From: JAIYDJ01 sp038246975
GTDB taxonomy: Bacteria; Pseudomonadota; Alphaproteobacteria; Rhodobacterales; Rhodobacteraceae
Assembly: GCA_038246975.1 (NCBI GenBank)
Contig: JBBRVJ010000029.1
Span: 1 to 25,273, forward strand
Length of the DNA stretch: 25,273 nt
Reading direction: 5' to 3'
The notes beneath the pieces are model-generated. The model searched no databases. It had not been told where the DNA came from and saw only the letters and a list, made by a program, of their open reading frames with translations. This document shows, piece by piece, positions 17,032 through 25,273 of the stretch (positions within the stretch are counted from its first letter, which is position 1; the number at the start of each line of letters is the position of its first letter). The position numbers and the translations under genes are program-made.

Positions 17032-17056
17032 GCAAGACGCACCAAATATGTCTTGC
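17032..17056. repeat. 7-bp inverted repeat in the gloB-clpA gap
   Basis: GCAAGAC (17032-17038) and GTCTTGC (17050-17056) are perfect reverse complements 11 bases apart, in the 163-base gap before clpA. The DNA downstream (17060-17090) is unusually A/T-rich for this window and probably contains the clpA promoter, but I cannot fix the hexamers. The repeat may be an operator or a weak gloB terminator. Confidence 0.4.
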
Positions 17057-17153
17057 AGTCACCAGAATAAAACCGAACCTTAAACATATGAGGCCACGGT
17101 CGGATCAGGCCCTAACGGCCGCCTCCTACCGCCAAGACAGGAGCACCAGACAA

Positions 17154-19468
<2,315 letters not shown>

Positions 19469-19472
<4 letters not shown>

Positions 19473-20407
19473 CCCGATACCTCTGGCTTTTGCTTCTGGC
19501 CCCCGCGCAAGCGGGGGCCTTTCAGCTTGGGTTCCCGGTCCAATGCACACTGGGCGAAACCTGCTTCATCCAGCAATACCCCGACCACGACGCAGGCCCC
19601 GCCGCCACCGACTTCACCTGCGGTCCGTTGTCCTACGACGGCCATGACGGCACCGACATCGCCGTGCCAACCCTTGCCGCGATGGCCGCAGGCGTCACCG
19701 TCCTCGCAGCCGCGCCCGGACTGGTTCTGGGCATCCGCGACGGCATGCGCGACGGCCAACCCGGCCCCGACGTCAAAGACCGCGAATGCGGCAACGGCGT
19801 GTTGATCGACCATGGCGGCGGCTGGCAAACCCAGTATTGCCACCTGCGCCAAGGCAGCGTCGTCGTCCAAAAGGGCGACAGCGCTGCCACTGGCATGCCC
19901 CTTGGCCTGATCGGACAGTCGGGGCAAGCCGAATTTCCCCATCTGCACCTGGCGGTCCGGCGGAACGGCGAAGAGCTTGACCCGTTCTCCCCCGAAGCGA
20001 CCACCTGCGGGGCAGCCGGCGACGACCTCTGGACCGACCCGCCGCCCTACACCCCCGGCGGGATCATCGACATCGGCTTTTCGACAGAAGTCCCCGAGTT
20101 TGACGCGATCAAGGCAGGTCTGCCACCCACCGTCCTGACCCCGCAATCCCCGGCTCTGGTGGTGTGGGTGCATGTTTTTGGGGCCCGCGCAGGAGATGCG
20201 TTGCTGTTCGAGATTACCGGACCGGACGGCAGCATCATCACCGAACGGGTCCTGCTGGAAAAGACCCAAGCCCGCCTGTTCCGCGCGGTCGGCAAACGCC
20301 TGCGCGGCGAAGGCTGGCCCCCCGGCCGCTATAACGGCACGGCGCAGATGCTGCGCGGCAAAGTCGCTTTGGGGTCGCGTGCAGTGACGGTCCGGATCGG
20401 CGAATAG
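19469..20407 (+). CDS. Exported M23 family metallopeptidase
   Basis: The 312-residue protein has an N-terminal signal peptide (Leu-rich core at residues 4-10, AQA site near 15) and an M23 (LytM-type) peptidase domain. The zinc ligands are His59 and Asp63 in GHDGTDIAV and His160 in HLHLAV; His125 (YCHL) and His158 are the expected catalytic histidines. All five are present, so it should be active, cutting peptide cross-bridges in periplasmic peptidoglycan. Several cysteines (26, 32, 51, 107, 124) suggest disulfides. A C-terminal beta-rich region (about 195-312) has no recognised family. Its ATG overlaps the clpA stop by four bases (ATGA at 19469-19472), so translation is probably coupled to clpA. 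Confidence 0.93.
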
Positions 20408-20448
20408 CCATAGGGTGGCCCAAGGGTCAGGATTTCACTGAACCTTTC

Positions 20449-20482
20449 GGACGAACCCTTTGCAAAAACCAAAGAACCGTCC
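20449..20482. terminator. Candidate bidirectional terminator between convergent genes
   Basis: GGACG (20449-20453) pairs with CGTCC (20478-20482), and inside it CTTTG pairs with CAAAG around an A-rich loop, giving an interrupted hairpin in the 91-base gap between the convergent M23 peptidase and MotB-like genes. There is no clear U-run on either side, so this is a weak candidate. Confidence 0.35.
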
Positions 20483-20498
20483 TGCATAGGGCCAAAAT

Positions 20499-22580
20499 CT
20501 ACCGTTCTGTCAGTTTCAACTCGATCCGCCGGTTGGCTGCAAGGGCTGTGGGACTGTCGCCCTCGGCCACAGGGCGGTATTCGCCAAACCCGGTCGCCGC
20601 CATCCGTTGCGGCGGAAATCCCAGGTCGTCCTGCATGAACCGCACCACCGACAGCGCGCGGGCCTGCGACAATTCCCAGTTGTCCTTGAACTCGCCCGCC
20701 CCCGACAGCGGCACCGCATCGGTGTGACCATCGACCCGGATGATCCAGTCGATCGACGGCGGAATCTGCCCAGCGACTTCGCTCAGCGTCTGCACCACGC
20801 CCGCGATCTGCGTTCGACCCTCCGGTGCAAGATCGGCCGACCCCGCCGTGAACAACACTTCGGACGAGAATACGAACCGGTCCCCCACCACCCGGACGCC
20901 TTCGCGCCCCGCCAGCACCTTGCTGAGTTGCCCAAAGAAATCCGACCTGAACTTGGACAGGTCCACATTCTCGGCCTCCAGCCGCTTGCGTTCGGCCTCC
21001 TCCAACTCCGCCCGGCGCTTCTGTTCCGCCGCCACCTGCGCCAGCGCCTGATTCAACTGGCTGCCCAGCGCCCCGATCTGCACATTCGCCTCGGAATCCT
21101 TGGCCGCCGAGGCATCCAGCACCGCCTGCAACGTTCCCAATTGACCGCGCAATGCGGCAATCTGCTGGTTCAGCACCGCCATCTTCTGCGCCGCCGCGAT
21201 CAGGTCCTCATCCTTCTGGGAAAGCACCTTGCGCGCCACTTCCAGCAGCCCCGCACTGATCCGCGCCGCGTTGCCCGAGGTTTCCCCTGCAGACTCCGCC
21301 GCCGCCAGCAGCGTCAGCGTTTCCTCCGCCCGCTTGCGCTGTTCCTCCAGCGCCAGCGTCATCGAGGTCAAGGCGTCATCCGACGCTGCAAGCTTGGCGC
21401 GCAGCGCCTCGGCGGCGGCAAGATCGACCAGCCGCGTCTTTTCCGCGTCGGTCAGTTGCGCATCGACCCCCGCCAACCGCTTCCGCAAAACCTCGGCGGC
21501 GGCCTGTTCGGCCAGGAGCCGCGCTTCGGCGGCGGAAACCTCGGCTAGCCGTGCCGCCTCTGACTCGGTCAATGCCGCATCGACCCCCGCCAACCGCTTC
21601 CGCAAAACCTCGGCAGCGGCCTGTTCGGCCAGAAGCCGCGCTTCGGCGGCGGAAACCTCGGCTAGCCGTGCCGCTTCGGACTCGGTCAATGCCGCATCGA
21701 CCCCGACCAACCGTTTCTGCAAATCCTCTGCGGCGGCCTGTGCGGCCAGAAGCCGCGCTTCGGCGGCGGAAACCTCGGCTAGCCGTGCCTCCTCTGACTC
21801 GGTCAATGCCGCATCCACCCCGACCAACCGTTTCTGCAAGTCCTCTGCGGCGGCCTGTTCAGCCAACAGGCGCGCCTCGGCAGCGGCGCGTTCGCCGAGC
21901 GCCTGTTGTTCCGCCGTTTGCAGCGCCGACAAGGCCGCCGCTAGCGACAGACCCGAATCGGCAGCCTGTTGCCGCAGGTCGGCCACCAAAGCGTCCAGCG
22001 CATCGGCCCGCGCCGCATCCAGCCGGGCGGCCTGTGTCGCGGCATCCATTTCGTCACGCGCGCGGGCCAGTGCGATGTCCAGCGCCTCTTTCTGGGTGAT
22101 CAGTTGCGCCTGCGCCGCCTGCAAATCGCTCAGCGAAGCCGTCAGCGCAGACGCATCGCCCCGCGCCGCATCGCGTTCGACCAGCAAACTGGCAACCTGC
22201 GCCTCGAAACTGGCGATCCGCCCGGTGGCTGCGTCAAGTTCGGCCTGCCGCGCGGTCAACTGACCCGACAGCGACGCCACCAACCCCGCCTGCCGGTCGC
22301 CTTCGGCCAGCGCCGCCGTCAGACTGACGGTCAATCCGCCAACCTCTTGTTGCAGACTGGCCGTCCGGTCCCGCTCCAACCCCAGAGCATCGGCCAGACC
22401 GGCGACCTGGGCGGTAAGCTCGGTCAACTCGGTGCCTTGGGCGGTGATCGTTTCGCGCAGTACGGCCTGCATGACGGTAAAGATGGTCAGCACGAACATC
22501 AGCACCATCAGCAGCGTCGTCACCGCATCGACGAACCCCGGCCAGATCATCGAACTGTCGCGGCGGCGGCTTAGCCCCAT
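20499..22580 (-). CDS. MotB/OmpA-like inner-membrane protein with long coiled coil
   Basis: The 693-residue product has one N-terminal transmembrane helix (about residues 12-40) preceded by a basic SRRRD segment, a very long Ala/Glu/Leu-rich coiled coil (about 42-545), and a C-terminal OmpA-like peptidoglycan-binding domain (about 550-693) with VDGHTDAVPL, NWELSQARALSVVRFM and ANRRIELKL. The helix carries Asp18 in WPGFVDAVTTLLMVLMF, at the place of the proton-channel Asp of MotB and ExbD/TolR. Residues about 231-379 are four copies of a 39-residue repeat. The gene starts three bases after the stop of the ExbB/MotA-like gene. By family knowledge the pair should form an ion-driven 5:2-type complex whose stalk reaches the cell wall. 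The function is not known, and flagellar genes are absent nearby. Confidence 0.88.
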   Translation of the reverse strand: MGLSRRRDSSMIWPGFVDAVTTLLMVLMFVLTIFTVMQAVLRETITAQGTELTELTAQVAGLADALGLERDRTASLQQEVGGLTVSLTAALAEGDRQAGLVASLSGQLTARQAELDAATGRIASFEAQVASLLVERDAARGDASALTASLSDLQAAQAQLITQKEALDIALARARDEMDAATQAARLDAARADALDALVADLRQQAADSGLSLAAALSALQTAEQQALGERAAAEARLLAEQAAAEDLQKRLVGVDAALTESEEARLAEVSAAEARLLAAQAAAEDLQKRLVGVDAALTESEAARLAEVSAAEARLLAEQAAAEVLRKRLAGVDAALTESEAARLAEVSAAEARLLAEQAAAEVLRKRLAGVDAQLTDAEKTRLVDLAAAEALRAKLAASDDALTSMTLALEEQRKRAEETLTLLAAAESAGETSGNAARISAGLLEVARKVLSQKDEDLIAAAQKMAVLNQQIAALRGQLGTLQAVLDASAAKDSEANVQIGALGSQLNQALAQVAAEQKRRAELEEAERKRLEAENVDLSKFRSDFFGQLSKVLAGREGVRVVGDRFVFSSEVLFTAGSADLAPEGRTQIAGVVQTLSEVAGQIPPSIDWIIRVDGHTDAVPLSGAGEFKDNWELSQARALSVVRFMQDDLGFPPQRMAATGFGEYRPVAEGDSPTALAANRRIELKLTER
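21445..21887 (-). repeat. 117-bp tandem repeat inside the MotB-like gene
   Basis: The sequence around CCTCGGCGGCGGCCTG recurs with an exact 117-base period at 21491, 21608, 21725 and 21842, with no insertions or deletions. It encodes a 39-residue unit (AEARLLAEQAAAE then LxKRLxGVDAALTESE then ARLAEVS). Two copies read RKRLAGV and two read QKRLVGV. Copies at 21491 and 21608 are nearly identical at the DNA level, pointing to recent duplication. Confidence 0.92.
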
Positions 22581-22583
22581 GGC

Positions 22584-23858
22584 TCAGGCCCGCCCGGAAC
22601 TGGCACGCGACAACTGGCGGATGGCTTGCGTCAGCGCCGCCAGATCCCCGCGCAGATCGGAAATGCTTTCCTGCCGCCCCGCACTGATTTCCTCCAGAAT
22701 TCGCAAAAGCTGCACGTCGATCGACCGCAACCGCATCCGGCTTTCCGCGTCCGAATGCGCGCCGCCCTCGGCCCCGGTCAGCGCCTCGATGAGCCGCTCC
22801 TGTCCCAGCGAAATCCGGTCCTGCCCTTTTGTCGCGCGCTCCTGCCCCAGCGCCACGCGCTCCAGCGCCGCTATCTGGGCGGTGCCTTGAGTCGACGCCA
22901 GCCCCGCCCCCGCCTCCAGCCGGTCCGCCAGCGTCGCAATCGCGTCGGTCAACTCCAGCAGCCGGTCCTCGCCCGCCGCGCGGTTGGCTTCAGACTGCGC
23001 GTGAAGGATCTGCAACACCTCGATCTGGTCGTTCATTGCGTCCAGCATCTGGACCATGGCACCGGTTTCGCCGCCGTCACCGTCGCCCGTCGAGTAGCCA
23101 AGCCGGGTGATCGACGACAGCCACTCCTCCAATTCGCGGTAGAACCGGTTCTGCCCGTGGCCTGCGAACAGTTCCAGCAAGCCCACCACCAGCGACCCCG
23201 CCAGCCCCAGCAAGCTGGACGAAAACGCCGTCCCCATGCCGCCCAACTGCGCCTCCAGCCCTTTCATCAGCTTGGCGAACAGTTCGACCCCGGATTCATC
23301 GGCCTGCGGGTCCAGCGACCGGATCGTGTCGACAATCGCGGGCACCGCCGTAGCCAATCCGTAGAAAGTACCCAAAAGCCCAAGGAAAATCAGCAGGTTG
23401 GTCAAATACCGCGTGATATCCCGCGCCTCGTCGACCCGGGTGGCAACCGAGGCAAGGATCGACTGCGACGAAGACGCTGAAATCTGCATCTTGGCCCCGC
23501 GGGAACGCAGCAGCTGGGCCAGAGGCGCCAGCAGGCGCGGCGGGTTCTTGGCCTCATAACCGGGGCGATGCTGCACGAAATTCTCGATCCAGCTTACCGA
23601 CTGGATCAAGATCAGAACCTGCCAGAAACAGGTCGCAAACGCGAGAAAGAACACCCCAAGAATGAACCCGTTCAACAACGGGTTGGTGGCGATGATTTCT
23701 AGCAACTGCGTTCGGATCACCCATGCGCCAAAGACCACAAGGGCGGTGACAAGCAGCATGGTGACGATCTGGCGGATCGGCTGGCTGAAATAAGTCGTCG
23801 TCTGGGATTTGTCCATCAGGGACGGGTCCGCCTTTGTGTCATTTCCTGTGCGAACCAT
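22584..23858 (-). CDS. ExbB/MotA/TolQ-like membrane protein
   Basis: With the start at 23858 the protein has 424 residues. Four hydrophobic segments are visible: about 29-50, 59-87, 152-178 and 208-232. The third contains LLIFLGLLGTFYGLATAVP and the fourth GMGTAFSSSLLGLAGSLVVGLL, the two channel-forming signatures of the MotA/TolQ/ExbB proton-channel family. A soluble C-terminal part (about 235-424), helical and rich in heptad-like Leu/Ala/Glu, should lie in the cytoplasm; it is longer than in TolQ or ExbB. The start is uncertain: ATGs at 23867, 23858 and 23816 are all in frame, and none has a strong ribosome binding site. The partner MotB-like gene follows three bases after the stop (TGAGCCATG). 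Expected in the inner membrane. Confidence 0.86.
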   Translation of the reverse strand: MVRTGNDTKADPSLMDKSQTTTYFSQPIRQIVTMLLVTALVVFGAWVIRTQLLEIIATNPLLNGFILGVFFLAFATCFWQVLILIQSVSWIENFVQHRPGYEAKNPPRLLAPLAQLLRSRGAKMQISASSSQSILASVATRVDEARDITRYLTNLLIFLGLLGTFYGLATAVPAIVDTIRSLDPQADESGVELFAKLMKGLEAQLGGMGTAFSSSLLGLAGSLVVGLLELFAGHGQNRFYRELEEWLSSITRLGYSTGDGDGGETGAMVQMLDAMNDQIEVLQILHAQSEANRAAGEDRLLELTDAIATLADRLEAGAGLASTQGTAQIAALERVALGQERATKGQDRISLGQERLIEALTGAEGGAHSDAESRMRLRSIDVQLLRILEEISAGRQESISDLRGDLAALTQAIRQLSRASSGRA

Positions 23859-23969
23859 AGCAGGCATCTTGTGACTGCCAAGTGAAACGACACGACCGTC
23901 AAAAGCCCGCGCTGGCCCCTGCGCGATAGCCGCGATAGACCAAGCCTGCAACTAACAAAAAGGGCGATC

Positions 23970-24959
23970 ATGCGGGTTCTGTCGGGGATCGTGCTGGTGG
24001 CGACCGTGCTCTGGTCGGGGTATTGGTTTGCGGGCTCCAGCGCCGTGCAGCGCGGGGCCGGGGCCTGGTTCGAACAGGCCGCCGCACAGGGCCTCGTGGC
24101 CCACAACGGCGGGTTGCGCGCGTCGGGCTATCCGGGCCGGTTCGATCTGACGGTGAACGCCCCCGATATCGCGGATCCGGTCAGCGGTTACGGCTGGCGC
24201 GGCGCACAGGTGAACCTGCAGGCGATGGCGTGGAAGCCTTGGCACCTGACCGCCCTTCTGCCCGACCAACAGGTCATCACCACCCCCGAAGGGGACCTCA
24301 CCTTCACCTCGACAAAGCTGCGCGCCACAGTGATCCTGCACCCCAACGCCGATCTTGCGCTGGACCGCACCGAGGTTCAGGCCGCCGACCTTGCCATCAC
24401 CACCCCCACCGGCACGATCCTTGCAAAATCCGCCAGCCTCACTTCGACCGAGGATAACACCCGTCTGCACACCCACCGCATCGGGTTGCGGCTGACCGAC
24501 GTGGCGCTGGACCCTGTTGTGATGTCGACGATGAACGGCCTGCCTGCCGTCATGCCTGCGCTGACGGTTGACGCACATCTGCTGCTATCCGCCGCGCTTG
24601 ACCGTCACGCGGGGGACACCCGGCCCGAGTTGACCGGGCTGATCCTTGACGCGCTGGCGCTGGATTGGGGGCCGTTGCAGGTGACGGCCACCGGGTCACT
24701 GGCCCCGACGTCAGACGGCAGCGCCGATGGCCGGCTTGATTTCGCGGTGAAGAACTGGCGGCTCCTGCCTGCGGTCGTGGCGGCTGCGGGGCTCGTGCAG
24801 CCGGAACTCGCTCCGACACTGCTGCGCGCGCTCGAAGTCATGGCGCAAACCGCCGGGAACCCGGCCATTCTGGACGTGCCGCTGGTGTTCAGATCCGGAC
24901 GCACCTATCTGGGACCCTTGCCGGTTGGCGCGGCCCCGCTGCTGGTTCAGCGGCAATAG
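23970..24959 (+). CDS. DUF2125 domain protein
   Basis: The 329-residue protein matches the DUF2125 family, common in alphaproteobacteria and of unknown function. The N-terminus (residues 4-20, VLSGIVLVATVLWSGYW) is a hydrophobic segment serving as signal anchor or signal peptide, so the rest should face the periplasm. The body has repeated beta-strand-like stretches, with GGLRASGYPGRFDLTV near residue 47 and a C-terminal GRTYLGPLPVGAAPLL typical of the family. The ATG follows AAAAAGGG. It diverges from the ExbB-like gene (111 bases between start codons) and ends 13 bases inside the convergent extensin-like gene. AsmA-like fold is conceivable but not shown. Confidence 0.85.
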   Translation: MRVLSGIVLVATVLWSGYWFAGSSAVQRGAGAWFEQAAAQGLVAHNGGLRASGYPGRFDLTVNAPDIADPVSGYGWRGAQVNLQAMAWKPWHLTALLPDQQVITTPEGDLTFTSTKLRATVILHPNADLALDRTEVQAADLAITTPTGTILAKSASLTSTEDNTRLHTHRIGLRLTDVALDPVVMSTMNGLPAVMPALTVDAHLLLSAALDRHAGDTRPELTGLILDALALDWGPLQVTATGSLAPTSDGSADGRLDFAVKNWRLLPAVVAAAGLVQPELAPTLLRALEVMAQTAGNPAILDVPLVFRSGRTYLGPLPVGAAPLLVQRQ

Positions 24960-25273
24960 GGCCGTCCACGGTTGGTCGCCGTGTCGAAATGCAGGTGATC
25001 CTCGTGGAACCCGTCAGATCCGGGGCCAAGCGTGGTGCCGAAAATGCCGCAAGCCGCCTTGTGGGCGCGCCGCAGTTCGGGGCCGAACCCGCCCTGCACC
25101 ATGATCGTCTTGCCATTGTCCAGCACGACGCCTGCGATATCGACGGCCTTCCCTTTGCCGTGCTCGCTGATCTTGCCGCCCTTGATGTTGTTGCGCGACC
25201 GACAGATGTAGTGCGCCGCAACCTTCAACTGAACGACCTGCGTACGCCCGAAGGCGGGTTGCAAGCCGGTATC
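24947..25273 (-). CDS. Extensin-like / LAS-peptidase-like protein (5' end outside window)
   Basis: Only the C-terminal 108 or so residues are inside the window; the frame runs off the right edge (the last codons visible read DTGLQPAF). The part seen matches the extensin-like C-terminal domain (PF06904). SEHGKGKAVDIAG and EDHLHFDTATNRG give the His-x6-Asp and His-x-His arrangement of LAS metallopeptidases such as VanY and MepA, so peptidoglycan hydrolysis is possible, although activity is unproven for this family. Two cysteines (in YICRS and AACGIF) and the final PYCR are conserved-looking and suggest disulfides. The stop codon lies 13 bases inside the end of the convergent DUF2125 gene. Confidence 0.85.
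   Translation of the reverse strand, partial: DTGLQPAFGRTQVVQLKVAAHYICRSRNNIKGGKISEHGKGKAVDIAGVVLDNGKTIMVQGGFGPELRRAHKAACGIFGTTLGPGSDGFHEDHLHFDTATNRGRPYCR

Noticed and set aside
16935..17153. Upstream extension of clpA by 73 codons, overlapping the end of gloB
   Set aside because: The extension has no ClpA homology; the GTG at 17154 with AGGAG before it gives the known family N-terminus.
20499..23858. The stator-like pair as a Zorya (ZorAB) anti-phage system
   Set aside because: The architecture is similar, but there is no ZorC, ZorD or ZorE gene beside it and the context is core envelope genes, so I do not call it a defence system.
20499..23858. The pair as flagellar motAB
   Set aside because: No flagellar genes nearby, the MotB-like protein is far longer than MotB, and the ExbB-like protein lacks the size and loop pattern of MotA.

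Overview
The window is a GC-rich chromosomal segment of an alphaproteobacterium, most probably of the order Rhodobacterales (Rhodobacter/Roseobacter group). The evidence is the F1-only ATP synthase operon (atpHAGDC without F0 genes), the groESL operon with a CIRCE operator, the strong preference for G/C at third codon positions, and several families common in that order (HAD family TIGR01459, YcgN-type cysteine-cluster protein, H-type lectin, DUF2125, extensin-like protein). I cannot name a genus. Nearly all of it is core, vertically inherited gene content. I see no insertion sequence, prophage, CRISPR array, tRNA or rRNA.

Layout. Positions 1-2240 hold groES-groEL on the minus strand, with a promoter, a perfect CIRCE operator and a terminator. 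Positions 2306-8418 hold plus-strand genes: a secreted TraB/GumN protein, a family II (Mn-dependent) pyrophosphatase with a good sigma70-type promoter, a HAD-like protein, a MaoC/PhaJ-type hydratase, ribF, a YcgN-like protein and a threonine aldolase. PRPP synthetase (prs) follows at 8524-9543. A minus-strand H-type lectin gene then precedes the minus-strand operon atpH-atpA-atpG-atpD-atpC (10074-14914). Positions 14915-15399 carry no gene I can identify but contain what looks like the 3' end of a broken plus-strand gene. A methyltransferase gene (minus) and gloB (plus) diverge from a 61-bp gap. clpA (plus) overlaps by 4 bp a gene for an exported M23 peptidase. The right end holds a minus-strand pair made of an ExbB/MotA-like membrane protein and a MotB/OmpA-like protein with a very long coiled coil, then DUF2125 (plus), and the 3' part of an extensin-like gene (minus) cut by the window edge.

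How the genes work together. The left and middle parts are housekeeping: folding (GroESL), proteolysis (ClpA), energy (F1, pyrophosphatase), cofactor and nucleotide precursors (RibF, Prs) and detoxification (GloB). The right 6 kb is about the cell envelope: a peptidoglycan peptidase, a probable ion-driven inner-membrane complex with a peptidoglycan-binding stalk, a probable periplasmic protein and an extensin/LAS-peptidase-like protein.

The most interesting items are the stator-like pair with its 39-residue (117-bp) tandem repeat, a palindromic intergenic element present twice with a compensatory base-pair change, the gene remnant upstream of the atp operon, and a PHO-box-like direct repeat before prs. 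I found nothing I can confidently call a new biological system; the stator-like pair is the best candidate.
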